Assembly: GCF_022531965.1 (NCBI RefSeq)
Contig: NZ_CP092831.1
Span: 5,675,001 to 5,739,000, forward strand
Length of the DNA stretch: 64,000 nucleotides
Direction: 5' to 3'
Origin: Paenibacillus peoriae
GTDB taxonomy: Bacteria > Bacillota > Bacilli > Paenibacillales > Paenibacillaceae
In this document: positions 26,651 through 35,355 of the stretch, in pieces
How positions within the stretch are numbered: position 1 is the stretch's first letter
Layout of the letters: every line of letters begins with the position of its first letter
Translations under genes and position numbers: made by a program
The notes under the pieces: generated by a model
Told to the model about the DNA's origin: nothing
What the model saw: only the letters and a program-made list of their open reading frames with translations
Database searches by the model: none

Positions 26651-26682
26651 TGGTTCGCCTCTACAGAGGCTCGTGTGAATGC

Positions 26683-27660
26683 TTAACGCAAAGGTTCAAA
26701 ACCCTCTGCTTGCTTAAGAATCCGCTCAATTTCCGCGCATGTCTCCGGTTGCAGCGTCACTTCGACTGCTTTTACATTTTCCTCAATTTGTGCCGGTTTA
26801 GTAGCCCCAATAAGTGCAGCGCTGATACCCGGTTCTCTCAGAATCCAAGCAAGCGCGAGCTGTGACAGGGTAACACCCAAATTCTTCGCCAGCTTATCCA
26901 GCTCCTGGACACAGTTCAGAACGGTATCGTTCATGTAACTACTAATGACATTATTGACAGAGGCATCAGCCCCGCGGCTACCCGTCGGTAAAGGTTGTCC
27001 AGGCTTGTATTTCCCCGTGAGGACCCCTTGGGCCAGAGGCGAAAATACAATTTGGCCGATGCCTACCTGCCCGGATACCGGAAGTACCTCATGCTCGATG
27101 TAACGTTCGAACATATTATAGATCGGCTGATTGGCAATCAGCGGGCGCAGATTCAGCCTTTTTCCAATCCCATAAGCATCCATGAGCTGGGCAGCACTCC
27201 ATTCGCTGACAGCAGCGTACAGAATCTTACCCTGAGCCTGAAGGTCATCGAGCGCTCGCAGCGTCTCTTCTAAAGGAGTGTCTGGATCATAACGATGACA
27301 AAAGTACATGTCGATATAATCCGTACCCAGACGCTTCAGACTCGCTTCACATTGCTCCATAATGTGCTTGCGTGACAGTCCCCTGTCATTGGGACCGGAA
27401 TCCATAGGAAAGTACACCTTGGTAGATAATACATAGCTATCTCTTCGATAGGACTTCAAAGCAGCTCCCATAGCCTTTTCGCCTTCTCCCCGGTTATACG
27501 CGTTCGCGGTATCAAAGAAATTAATCCCGAGTTCAAAGGCTTTGGCAATACAGGTATGAGCTGCTTCCTGCTCGGCGGCTGTACCGTACGTCAACCAGCT
27601 CCCCAAGCCGATTTCACTAATTTTAAGACCACTGTTGCCTACATTTCTATATTTCATATC
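26683..27660 (-). CDS. Aldo/keto reductase (YghZ/Kv-beta-like)
   Basis: A 325-residue AKR. The tetrad is in NFFDTANAYN (Asp, Tyr), STKVYF (Lys) and YFCHRYDP (His). The length, GLGSWLTYG start and late WILREPGISAALIGATK segment fit the glyceraldehyde-3-phosphate reductase / voltage-channel beta-subunit branch, distinct from the AKR at 19601. The ATG at 27660 follows AAGGAG; the five-codon longer form starts upstream of that site. Confidence 0.9.
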   Translation of the reverse strand, partial: DMKYRNVGNSGLKISEIGLGSWLTYGTAAEQEAAHTCIAKAFELGINFFDTANAYNRGEGEKAMGAALKSYRRDSYVLSTKVYFPMDSGPNDRGLSRKHIMEQCEASLKRLGTDYIDMYFCHRYDPDTPLEETLRALDDLQAQGKILYAAVSEWSAAQLMDAYGIGKRLNLRPLIANQPIYNMFERYIEHEVLPVSGQVGIGQIVFSPLAQGVLTGKYKPGQPLPTGSRGADASVNNVISSYMNDTVLNCVQELDKLAKNLGVTLSQLALAWILREPGISAALIGATKPAQIEENVKAVEVTLQPETCAEIERILKQAEGFEPLR

Positions 27661-27681
27661 TACTCCTTCTTTCATAAGAGG

Positions 27682-27709
27682 ATTATATTTTTATATTTTA
27701 ACATGTAAA
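27682..27709 (-). promoter_or_regulatory. Sigma-A promoter of the second aldo/keto reductase
   Basis: On the minus strand TTTACA (27709-27704) and TATAAT (27687-27682) are spaced by 16 bases, 22 bases before the start codon. Confidence 0.6.
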
Positions 27710-27759
27710 CCCTTTCATTAAAATCATTGATAAAGGATTCATGGAGTTACATGAAGGAT

Positions 27760-27790
27760 ATCTACCACCCTGACGGTTAGGGTGGTAGAT
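27760..27790 (-). terminator. Hairpin after the radical SAM gene
   Basis: A perfect 12-bp stem ATCTACCACCCT / AGGGTGGTAGAT with a 7-base loop lies 28 bases past the stop. It lacks a T run on either strand, so it is a stable 3' hairpin or a weak terminator. Confidence 0.55.
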
Positions 27791-27818
27791 GCTTTAGTCT
27801 CACAATCTCAAATCATGT

Positions 27819-28781
27819 CTACTTGCTTCCTACAGGAAAAAGCGCATCATATGCAGGACAAGGCAGTTTGTCGAGAAACTCCTGAAGCTGCTTCGGTTTG
27901 TTTTTGTAAATATCCTTTAAGGATGTTCCGTTATAGATATTGCCGATGACCACAGGATGGCATAGCTCACAGATCAGGATGTCCCCGTTCCCGTGCAGAT
28001 GGAGCTGTTTTTTACCATCAACACAATTGGAAAAATACACACCCGGCTGTTCCTTGAAACCCAGTGCTTCTGCGAAACGGTCCATACAGGTGAAATACAA
28101 TACAGTATCATCTTTTTTATGTGCAATCAGGTCATGGACGGAACGGACGAGCGCTTCCTTGGTAGAAATAGCGTTCCAGTTGGTATGATCCATCACAATG
28201 CTGTTTTGGATTTCATGGATGCGCACACCGAGATCATATACCATTTCGCTAATAGCTGGCATGTTGTTCTGCGTCTCCTCAAACAGTAGCGTCTCCAGCA
28301 CCGTTTCCAGCTTGGCCTCGGTACATAACCGGATATTTTGAACAATTTTCTCATACATGCGAGGATGAACATGATAATAGGCTGCATATTTATCGGCATC
28401 CGTGAAGTTGAAGGAGATATGAATGTTGGAAAGTCCTGCATCACGCAGTTTCTCAATTCGTTCAGGGCTGAGCAAGCTGGCGTTGGTATTGAGCTGGGTA
28501 GCGATTCCTTTGCTCGAACAGTGAGCCACAATGTCCAGACAATCCTCATACTTCAAGGTCACTTCTCCCCCGGACAGTCGCACACGTTTTAACGTTGGAA
28601 TGTCATCAATAATATCAATGACCTCTTTGCTGCTAATGCATTGCCCATCGTCCCGCTGATACGCGCAGCAGTAATCACACTTGAAGTTGCAATTAGAGGT
28701 GACCCCGACTTCCAGTCCCTCCAGCTCGTAGATACCCGGCTTTTCCAGTTCAAGTGCTTTATATTTGTTCTCTATACTCAC
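27819..28781 (-). CDS. Orphan radical SAM protein
   Basis: A 320-residue radical SAM enzyme: Cys31, Cys35 and Cys38 in SNCNFKCDYC hold the cluster, followed by LSGGEVTLK. The C-terminal part has cysteines in FSNCVDGKK, ICELCHPVVIGN and LPCPAYD, spaced like a SPASM-type auxiliary-cluster region. Such proteins modify peptides or mature enzymes, but no partner or precursor gene is next to it. It starts at a GTG (28781), 11 bases after GGGAGG. A three-codon ATG-AGA-AAG-TGA frame overlaps this start. Confidence 0.85.
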   Translation of the reverse strand: MSIENKYKALELEKPGIYELEGLEVGVTSNCNFKCDYCCAYQRDDGQCISSKEVIDIIDDIPTLKRVRLSGGEVTLKYEDCLDIVAHCSSKGIATQLNTNASLLSPERIEKLRDAGLSNIHISFNFTDADKYAAYYHVHPRMYEKIVQNIRLCTEAKLETVLETLLFEETQNNMPAISEMVYDLGVRIHEIQNSIVMDHTNWNAISTKEALVRSVHDLIAHKKDDTVLYFTCMDRFAEALGFKEQPGVYFSNCVDGKKQLHLHGNGDILICELCHPVVIGNIYNGTSLKDIYKNKPKQLQEFLDKLPCPAYDALFPVGSK

Positions 28782-29096
28782 TTTCTCATGATCCTCCCGA
28801 TCTCAGGCTTGTGTCTTGAATTCCCCTTGAGATTATACAGAATGGGACGGTTTCTAGATATGACATTGGTAACGGCGAACCGTTGCATAAGTAGCGTCAT
28901 GTTTTGGGTAGGGAACTGCAGAAAAAGCGCAGAAAAGGATTGGCAGCATATTGTTAAATAGTAAAAAACTCAATGTTAGAGGGTTACAACCGCCTAGCCT
29001 ATGGAAACAGTAACTTATACTATTCCCCGTTTTTTTTCTTCCCTCAATACATATACTATATCTCAAAATTGTATTCTTAGGGGGAGAGATGCGAAG
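28782..29096. other. 315-base intergenic region without a clear gene
   Basis: It holds the divergent upstream regions of the radical SAM gene and the histidine phosphatase gene. A small AACGG-CGAA-CCGTT hairpin near 28871-28884 is the only structure seen. No convincing small gene, riboswitch or operator was recognised. Confidence 0.5.
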
Positions 29097-29735
29097 ATGA
29101 AAAGGTTAGTTTATGCATGCATGCTTTCTTTACTTCTTATGACTCCGATACAAATCGTGGGAGCAGCTATAAATACAGCGGAAGCTAGACCAGTTAAACC
29201 AGAGTTACTAAGTTCTCTTCGTCAGGGTGGATACATTCTGTTCGTTAGGCATGGTGAAGCAACGCTAGGAGAAGATCAACCTAATCTCGTCTTAGGTGAT
29301 TGCTCACTCCAAAGGAATCTTTCCGAGGAAGGTAAAAGACAAGCCTCACTTTTTGGGGAAAGGATAAAGAGCTTACAAATCCCCATTCAAACTCCAGTTA
29401 TAGCAAGTCCCTTTTGTCGAACAAGGGAAACGGCAGAATTAGCTTTTGGAGCAGAAAATGTTCATGTAGATCCCTTCTGGGTTAGAATTTACAATCTAAG
29501 TGGTAATGTAACCGCAGCAGAGAAGGAAAGTACATTAGCCGAACTGACTTCTGTGTTAGAGAAAGTTCCACCTTCTGGGACCAACAAAGTTATCATTGCT
29601 CACAGTTTCCCTCAAGGCATTGGTTTGGGCGAGATTCCGAACTTGGGTACTGTAGTTGTGAAGCCAAGAGGACAGGGAAACGGTTTTGATATTGTAGACA
29701 GGATATCTTTTGCTGAGTTGTCGACTGTGCCGTGA
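29097..29735 (+). CDS. Exported histidine phosphatase-family protein
   Basis: A 212-residue protein with a Sec signal peptide (KR, then a hydrophobic stretch to about residue 24) and the phosphoglycerate-mutase fold: LFVRHGE (Arg51-His52), SPFCRTRETAE and IIAHSFP for the second catalytic His. It would act outside the membrane on phosphate esters. The start is the ATG at 29097 after GGGGGAGAG. No lipobox is seen. It stands between unrelated genes. Confidence 0.85.
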   Translation: MKRLVYACMLSLLLMTPIQIVGAAINTAEARPVKPELLSSLRQGGYILFVRHGEATLGEDQPNLVLGDCSLQRNLSEEGKRQASLFGERIKSLQIPIQTPVIASPFCRTRETAELAFGAENVHVDPFWVRIYNLSGNVTAAEKESTLAELTSVLEKVPPSGTNKVIIAHSFPQGIGLGEIPNLGTVVVKPRGQGNGFDIVDRISFAELSTVP

Positions 29736-29831
29736 GAAAAATTTGCGGCTTCAGACAACACAGTGAACCATGCATAGTTTTCATTCCCAAATCCATACTG
29801 AATATATCTGTTGGTAATGGAGGCGGGAATT

Positions 29832-30308
29832 GTGGATAAAAGGATGAATCTGCTTATGTTCAGCGGCGATTATGATAAGGCAATGGCTGGACTGATTCTG
29901 GCAAATACAGCGCGGGAATTGGATGTGGATGTGACGATGTTTTTTGCGTTCTGGGGATTATCACTGGTTCGTGATCCCGAGAAGATGACGCTTGAGGATA
30001 AGACGATTTACGAGAAACTCATGGACTTGATGACGCCCAAAGGGCCTGAATCCTTACCGCTGTCCCATATGAATTTTAGTGGTCTGGGCAAACTGATGCT
30101 AACGGAAATGTTGGAAGACAATGAAGCCCCAAAGCTGATCCACTTCCTAAAAGGTGCCCGGAAGAAAAACGTCAAATTTTATGCCTGTAAGCTATCGGTG
30201 GATATTATGGGTTTTAAACCGGAAGAATTTATACCTGAACTGGAAATTATCGAGGCCAAAACGTATCTAAAAGATGCGCTCGAATCCGATATGCAGTTGT
30301 TTATATAG
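29832..30308 (+). CDS. DsrE/DsrF-like (DsrE2) family protein
   Basis: A 158-residue alpha/beta protein. It has the MLLMFSGDYDKAMAGLILANTA-like first strand and helix, FFAFWGLSLV and a conserved Cys in FYACKLSVDIMG, as in the DsrE2 group linked to persulphide/sulphur-carrier chemistry or called peroxiredoxin-like. Translation starts at a GTG (29832), eight bases after GGAGG. No rhodanese or sulphur gene is immediately adjacent, but a cysteine-desulphurase-like gene follows at 30443. Confidence 0.85.
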   Translation: MDKRMNLLMFSGDYDKAMAGLILANTARELDVDVTMFFAFWGLSLVRDPEKMTLEDKTIYEKLMDLMTPKGPESLPLSHMNFSGLGKLMLTEMLEDNEAPKLIHFLKGARKKNVKFYACKLSVDIMGFKPEEFIPELEIIEAKTYLKDALESDMQLFI

Positions 30309-30319
30309 GATAGACTTGC

Positions 30320-30350
30320 GCCTTATCCGGCTGTTGGATGAGGCTTTTAT
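30320..30350 (+). terminator. Terminator of the DsrE2-like gene
   Basis: GCCTTATCC (30320-30328) pairs with GGATGAGGC (30336-30344) with one G-T pair, followed by TTTTATTG. Confidence 0.75.
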
Positions 30351-30442
30351 TGTGACTAAATGATGACACTCGCCTATTTTTTTTAACCCATTCGGACCTA
30401 CTTACGTACCCTAAGAAGACAGAACGACTTGGGAGGCGCCGT

Positions 30443-31951
30443 ATGCTCATGGCTCGAATTGGAAGCAGTAATTGTAGGTATCAGCCTTCTAACGAGGCTT
30501 ATTTCCAAAGGTATCGCGAAAGTACAATCGGATATCACCAGACCTTTGAATCTCCATATGGGCAAAAAAAGCTGATTTATGCGGATTGGGCAGCCAGTGG
30601 CCGTCTGTATGGACCCATCGAGTCGAAAATAGCTCATGAATTAGGCCCTTTTGTGGCGAATACGCATACGGAGTCTAATTTGACAGGAACTCTGATGACC
30701 CAAGCCTATGAAGAAGCGAAACAAATCATTAAGAGCCACGTTCATGCCAATGAACGTGATATCATCCTGTTCGCCGGGTCAGGTATGACAGGTGCAGTGA
30801 ACAAGCTTCAGCGACTGTTAGGATTGAAAATACATGAAAAATTAAAGCCCCTCTACCCCATCGCCAAAAAAGAGCGCCCCGTTATTTTCGTTACACATAT
30901 GGAGCATCATTCCAATCATATTTCCTGGGCAGAAACCGTTGGAGACGTTGTATGTCTTCCTCCGGGTCCCGGCGGGATTGTCGATCCAACTCATCTCGAA
31001 CGACTGCTGCTTCAATTCCGGCATCGCCCTATCAAAATCGGCGCCTTTACCGCCTGCTCTAATGTTACAGGGTTCGAAGTACCGATTTACCAGCTATCTC
31101 GCAAAATGCACGAACATGGCGGCGTTTGTTTCATTGATTTTTCAGCAAGCGCACCTTATGCCGAGATTAACATGCACCCCACAGATCCTCTCGAGAAACT
31201 GGACGGGATTGTATTTTCACCCCACAAATTTCTTGGGGGTCCCGGTACAAGCGGCGTTTTAATTATGGATTCGAGACTATGCCTTAGTTGTGCTCCGGAT
31301 CAGCCCGGAGGGGGTACAGTTAGCTGGACCAATCCTTGGGGTGGATACGAGTATAAGGATAATACTGAAGCCCGTGAGGATGGAGGAACCCCTGCCTTTC
31401 TACAGGCCGTTCGAACGGCGCTCTGCATTCGGCTGAAAGAACAAATGGGATACAACCGCATGTTGGAGCGAAAAAAGGAACTGACATCATTATTACTAAA
31501 AAGCTTGAGTACCATACCAGGACTACACATTTTAGGAGGAAGCAGCCAAGAACGAATGGGAATCGTTTCTTTCGTTGTCGGTCCTATTCACTATAACCTG
31601 ATCGTAAAACTATTGAATGATCGGTTTGGTATTCAGGTCCGGGGCGGCTGCTCTTGTGCAGGCCCCTACGGACATTATTTGCTGGGCATCGACCCCCAAA
31701 CGTCTAAACAAATGACAGACCTGATCGATGCAGGAGACTTATCTCGAAAACCGGGCTGGGTGCGTCTGTCGCTCCATCCCATGATGACGAATCAGGAAGT
31801 CTCCTATATCGCCTCTTCCATACGGGCAATCGTAGAAAACATCGTGACCTGGCAAAAAGATTATACCTATCAACCAGAATCAAACGAATGGAGATCTATA
31901 AATGAACATAACAAAATAGACATCAGCAAATGGTTCAATTTTAGCGATTAA
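30443..31951 (+). CDS. Class V aminotransferase-fold PLP enzyme (cysteine desulphurase-like)
   Basis: A 502-residue PLP protein. The Lys that binds PLP is in FSPHKFLGGPGTSG, and a Cys-rich loop RGGCSCAGPYGHYLL sits where desulphurases keep the catalytic Cys. HSNHISW supplies the stacking His. It is about 100 residues longer than NifS/SufS types; the additions are at the N-terminus and in the middle. GGGAGGCGCC precedes the ATG. Without a scaffold protein gene nearby its sulphur role is uncertain; it might be a lyase or transferase. Confidence 0.8.
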   Translation: MLMARIGSSNCRYQPSNEAYFQRYRESTIGYHQTFESPYGQKKLIYADWAASGRLYGPIESKIAHELGPFVANTHTESNLTGTLMTQAYEEAKQIIKSHVHANERDIILFAGSGMTGAVNKLQRLLGLKIHEKLKPLYPIAKKERPVIFVTHMEHHSNHISWAETVGDVVCLPPGPGGIVDPTHLERLLLQFRHRPIKIGAFTACSNVTGFEVPIYQLSRKMHEHGGVCFIDFSASAPYAEINMHPTDPLEKLDGIVFSPHKFLGGPGTSGVLIMDSRLCLSCAPDQPGGGTVSWTNPWGGYEYKDNTEAREDGGTPAFLQAVRTALCIRLKEQMGYNRMLERKKELTSLLLKSLSTIPGLHILGGSSQERMGIVSFVVGPIHYNLIVKLLNDRFGIQVRGGCSCAGPYGHYLLGIDPQTSKQMTDLIDAGDLSRKPGWVRLSLHPMMTNQEVSYIASSIRAIVENIVTWQKDYTYQPESNEWRSINEHNKIDISKWFNFSD

Positions 31952-32033
31952 GAGACTCGTGTCCGTTCCCTTCTTTCAAAACTCTCATAGAATACTCTGT
32001 AGGATTACTATATGAGGAAAGAAGTGACGACAA

Positions 32034-32543
32034 ATGGGTCTCAATTTTCGCAACAGTACCAATGCGGCTATCTTTGTGGTCTTTGCCTATCCGGACTTCA
32101 GCTGTACTCCTGTTAACTATTCTAAAGCAGGCTGGTACCGTGTTAACCCTGGACAGACTATTCAGGTTTGGAGCGGCTTCGCAGGAGGGAATACGTTCTT
32201 TTATTACGCTGAAGATGATTTTGGACGCGAATGGCGGGGTTCATATTTCACTCAAGTTCCTGAGAATGCCTTCAATTGGTGCTGGGATACAGGTTGTACC
32301 ACTTGTAGAAGCGTGGGACTGCGGAGAATCGCAGTTAGTCCGTTCGTCTTGGACTACACCATCAACTTTGTAACGAGCAGCAGTCAAAGAAAACCTGCAT
32401 CATCCACACTCCGCATGACATTGCCTTCCAAGGCAATCCAAGAGAAACCTATCCTGCGCAGAGTCCCTGCTAAACCTAAGAGACTAAAACAAGGTAAAAC
32501 CCTGTTGCAAAAGCGCATCACGCATAAAAAACGGACAAAATAA
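32034..32543 (+). CDS. DUF1036 protein with basic C-terminal tail
   Basis: A 169-residue protein. Residues 1-115 fit DUF1036 (MGLNFRNSTNAAIFVVFAYP, then GWYRVNPGQT, YYAEDDFG and NWCWDTGCTTCR with paired cysteines). The last about 50 residues are rich in Lys, Arg and Pro (KPKRLKQGKT, THKKRTK), which is extra to the family and suggests nucleic acid or cell-wall polyanion binding. No signal peptide is seen. Function unknown. Confidence 0.8.
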   Translation: MGLNFRNSTNAAIFVVFAYPDFSCTPVNYSKAGWYRVNPGQTIQVWSGFAGGNTFFYYAEDDFGREWRGSYFTQVPENAFNWCWDTGCTTCRSVGLRRIAVSPFVLDYTINFVTSSSQRKPASSTLRMTLPSKAIQEKPILRRVPAKPKRLKQGKTLLQKRITHKKRTK

Positions 32544-32650
32544 AAAATGATCTGATCAGCTCATATATAGATTATTTTAGAGTTAAGAAAGGAGCGGCCA
32601 TATCGCTCATGGTCTGCCCCTTTCTCCTTTGTCTACTGAGATCAATCCAC

Positions 32651-33703
32651 CTATTTACTCTCGGATTCCCACTTGGATATCTCTTCACGAACCCGTGGTG
32701 CTACCTCTGTTCCCAATAGCTCAATAGCTCTCATGACATCATCATGCGGCATCGTCCCGACGGGTACGTGTAACAAAAAACGTGTAATGCCTACCTGTTT
32801 ACGCAGATGAATGATTTTTTGGGCAACCGTGTCGGAATCGCCTACATATAACGCTCCTTCAAAGCTGCGTGCGGCATCGAAGCTGGAGCGAGTGTAAGGG
32901 CCCCAACCGCGTTCACGCCCAAGCACATTCATGCTCTGCTGAGTGGAAGGGAAGAACTTATCCGCTGCCAGCTCAGTAGTCTCTGCGATAAAACCATGTG
33001 AGTGTGATGCAACCGGAAGCAGCGATGCATCATGACCGGCATGCCTCGCGGCTTTTTTATATAGTTCCACCAACGGGGCAAACTGTACAGGGCTACCCCC
33101 GATAATCGCCAGAACCAATGGCAAACCGAGCAATCCTGCACGAACCACAGATTCCTGATTCCCCCCACTCCCAATCCATACGGGCAACGGATTTTGAACT
33201 GGACGCGGATACACGCTCAAATTGTGAATTGCAGGCCGATGTCCGCCCTTCCAGGTGACTTTCTCGGATTCTCGGATTTTCAATAACAGCTCCAGTTTTT
33301 CATCAAATAACTCATCGTAGTTATCCAAATCATACCCAAATAACGGGAACGATTCGATAAAAGAGCCCCGGCCTGCCATAATCTCAGCTCGTCCATTCGA
33401 AATGCCGTCCAGTGTAGCAAAATCCTGAAACACACGTACGGGATCATCCGATGAAAGTACCGTAACTGCACTGGTTAACCGAATCCGTTGGGTCTGTGCA
33501 GCAGCAGCAGCGAGGATAACAGCAGGTGCAGATGCCGCATAATCTTTACGATGATGCTCCCCGACGCCGTACACATCCAGCCCTACCTGATCTGCAAGCA
33601 CAATCTCCTCGACCACTTCACGTATTCGTTGTGCGTGACTGATAACCTCCCCCGTTTGGGGATCCGGCGTTGTTTCTACAAACGTGCTTATCCCTATCTC
33701 CAC
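32651..33703 (-). CDS. LLM-class flavin-dependent oxidoreductase (copy 1)
   Basis: A 350-residue luciferase-like monooxygenase fold enzyme: [41 protein letters not shown] and [10 protein letters not shown] are family landmarks for F420/FMN binding proteins. It is a close paralogue of the gene at 60930 (most of residues 1-220 match). The substrate is unknown. It is a single-gene unit and, unlike the second copy, has no adjacent TetR gene or esterase. Confidence 0.9.
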   Translation of the reverse strand: MEIGISTFVETTPDPQTGEVISHAQRIREVVEEIVLADQVGLDVYGVGEHHRKDYAASAPAVILAAAAAQTQRIRLTSAVTVLSSDDPVRVFQDFATLDGISNGRAEIMAGRGSFIESFPLFGYDLDNYDELFDEKLELLLKIRESEKVTWKGGHRPAIHNLSVYPRPVQNPLPVWIGSGGNQESVVRAGLLGLPLVLAIIGGSPVQFAPLVELYKKAARHAGHDASLLPVASHSHGFIAETTELAADKFFPSTQQSMNVLGRERGWGPYTRSSFDAARSFEGALYVGDSDTVAQKIIHLRKQVGITRFLLHVPVGTMPHDDVMRAIELLGTEVAPRVREEISKWESESK

Positions 33704-33954
33704 TTGCTCTACCCCCTATTTTCATGTTTCATTCTCATTCGGCTGCTTTCGAAGCCAATCATTTTAAAAACCGATATCTTTATATTGAACCTTTTTCGCA
33801 TCTTTTTCAAGCTCTCCTTTTCTGAGTCTGAAAATCAGCCAAGGGAAGTGTCAAGATTCGCCGCAGGAAAAGAAGTCTCTTTGTCGAATATTGTATGGAA
33901 CAAAGAAGTTTCCCATCCCCACACCATGAATACAACAAGGAGGCACTTACATTT

Positions 33955-34710
33955 ATGGCTTTTGTTATTAATAATTTAAAGGATAACAGCAATGTTGCTA
34001 TCACTGACCAATTAGGCGGATTTACGGTACTGGAATACATAACAGATTTGAGCTGCACCTCGGTTGCGGCTGCGCAAGACAATTACTATATGAGCAAAAG
34101 TAACATGCGCCGCAAGCAACTCATGATCGAAATCAACAATAGTGAGATTATGATGAAGGCGGGAGCCATGCAATATACTGTGGGTAGCATGGAAATGACT
34201 ACCGGTGTAAAAGGCGTGGGAGGCTTAATGCGAAACTTGGTGTCCGGCGCTGTAACAGGGACAGGTGCCATTAAACCGCACTATAAAGGCACGGGTACCA
34301 TTATGCTGGAGCCTACCTACCAATATATTTGGCTTATTGATGTCGACAATGATGATATTGCCATCGAAGACGGCTTGTTTTTGGCTTGTGACACGACGCT
34401 GGACATATCCGTCGTTGCACGTAGTAATCTTTCCTCTGCCGCACTGGGTGGAGAAGGGTTATTTAATTTAAGCGCCCGCGGAAAAGGAGTTCTGGCACTT
34501 CAAGCGCCAATCCCTTCCGAGGAAGCGGTCGTTATAGAATTGCAAAATGATGTGCTGAAGGTGGATGGTAACTTTGCCCTCATGTGGTCCAATACCTTAC
34601 AGTTCACCGTCGAAAAATCTGGAAAAACCAAAATGGGCTCGGCTGCTTCCGGCGAAGGGCTGGTAAATGTGTACAGGGGAACAGGAACCGTATGGTTAGC
34701 GCCCTTATAA
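33955..34710 (+). CDS. AIM24-family protein
   Basis: A 251-residue, glycine-rich beta protein of the AIM24/TIGR00266 type, with repeated GTGTI and GGEGLFNLSARGKGVLALQAP. Homologues form trimeric beta-prism structures; one member is a mitochondrial inner-membrane protein, while bacterial roles are unclear. The start is the ATG at 33955, 11 bases after AAGGAGG. A strong bidirectional terminator follows. Confidence 0.85.
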   Translation: MAFVINNLKDNSNVAITDQLGGFTVLEYITDLSCTSVAAAQDNYYMSKSNMRRKQLMIEINNSEIMMKAGAMQYTVGSMEMTTGVKGVGGLMRNLVSGAVTGTGAIKPHYKGTGTIMLEPTYQYIWLIDVDNDDIAIEDGLFLACDTTLDISVVARSNLSSAALGGEGLFNLSARGKGVLALQAPIPSEEAVVIELQNDVLKVDGNFALMWSNTLQFTVEKSGKTKMGSAASGEGLVNVYRGTGTVWLAPL

Positions 34711-34712
34711 AC

Positions 34713-34745
34713 AAAAAAAGGAGAAGCCCTCGGCTTCTCCTTTCT
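34713..34745. terminator. Bidirectional terminator
   Basis: A 12-bp perfect stem AAAGGAGAAGCC / GGCTTCTCCTTT with a 3-base loop, with A and T runs on both sides, between convergent genes. Confidence 0.9.
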
Positions 34746-34751
34746 TACATT

Positions 34752-35093
34752 TTAATTCTTTTTTACAAACTCCGATTTTAGCTTCATTGCTCCAAAACCA
34801 TCAATTTTGCAGTCAATATCGTGATCGCCATCCACCAGACGGATGTTTTTTACTTTGGTGCCGATTTTTAAGACGGATGAGCTTCCCTTCACTTTAAGGT
34901 CTTTAATGACAGTTACAGAGTCACCATCCTGCAGAATGTTACCATTCGCATCTTTGACGATCTTAATGTCTTCACTGCTTACCGCTTCTGACTCGGTAGA
35001 CCACTCATGAGCGCATTCCGGACAAATGAAAAGACTGCGATCCTCATAAGTGTACTCTGAATTACATTCAGGACAATTTGGTAAATTAGACAT
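34752..35093 (-). CDS. yjdM: Zinc-ribbon protein YjdM (PhnA family)
   Basis: A 113-residue protein nearly colinear with E. coli YjdM: an N-terminal zinc ribbon ([12 protein letters not shown] and CPECAHEW) followed by [21 protein letters not shown] and a C-terminal [10 protein letters not shown]. It was once named PhnA but is not itself the phosphonoacetate hydrolase; function is unsettled. The ATG at 35093 is preceded by TGGAG at 11 bases; a longer form from 35120 is less likely. Confidence 0.92.
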   Translation of the reverse strand: MSNLPNCPECNSEYTYEDRSLFICPECAHEWSTESEAVSSEDIKIVKDANGNILQDGDSVTVIKDLKVKGSSSVLKIGTKVKNIRLVDGDHDIDCKIDGFGAMKLKSEFVKKN

Positions 35094-35123
35094 GGTATTA
35101 TGTACTCCATTCATTTTCAAATT

Positions 35124-35300
35124 CTACTGCTGTGCTAAGCTTCCCTGGATAGACCAAGCTTGCTCCAAGTCTTCCTTGGAGTTCCCTACAAGTATATTGG
35201 ATAATCCGTCACGATTCCACTCATGGATGAAACTAATCTGAGTATTGTTGCACCTCATATGTAAGCGTTCTGTCTGCTGAAAATGTCCATAGGTGAACAT
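35124..35300 (-). CDS. Possible small protein of 58 residues
   Basis: An open frame from an ATG at 35300 to a TAG at 35124 encodes MFTYGHFQQTERLHMR at its start and a charged helical-looking SKEDLEQAW near its end. It lies 30 bases upstream of yjdM on the same strand and could be co-transcribed. The composition looks like a real protein, but no Shine-Dalgarno sequence precedes either ATG, and I do not recognise it. It may be a small gene or the remnant of a larger one. Confidence 0.35.
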   Translation of the reverse strand: MFTYGHFQQTERLHMRCNNTQISFIHEWNRDGLSNILVGNSKEDLEQAWSIQGSLAQQ

Positions 35301-35304
35301 ATAA

Positions 35305-35343
35305 CTAAAAACGGATGTTGCCTAGGTAGGCAGCATCCGTTTT
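35305..35343 (-). terminator. Terminator-like hairpin beside the NmrA-like gene
   Basis: A 15-bp stem (35308-35322 with 35329-35343, one G-T pair) around TAGGTA, with TTTTTAG on the minus strand, 12 bases after the stop of the gene at 35356. Confidence 0.88.
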
Positions 35344-35355
35344 ACGGCACGTTTA

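Noticed and set aside
26652..26668. GCCTC-TACA-GAGGC hairpin as a terminator between convergent genes
   Set aside because: The stem is only five pairs and there is no T run on either side.
27772..27790. AGGGTGG motif suggesting a T-box leader
   Set aside because: The motif is only part of a 12-bp hairpin behind the radical SAM gene; specifier and Stem I elements are absent and no amino-acid gene follows.
8943..28884. The string TTGGTAACGGCGAA near 8945 and 28866 as a dispersed repeat
   Set aside because: Only 14 bases match, the flanks differ, and no third copy was seen; chance is a fair explanation.
27680..29096. Peptide (RiPP) precursor gene beside the radical SAM protein
   Set aside because: No small frame with a ribosome site and leader/core layout was found on either side; open frames in this region lack coding character.
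32585..32640. Terminator between the DUF1036 gene and the convergent LLM gene
   Set aside because: The AAAGG...CCTTT pairing is broken by several mismatches and no firm stem could be drawn.
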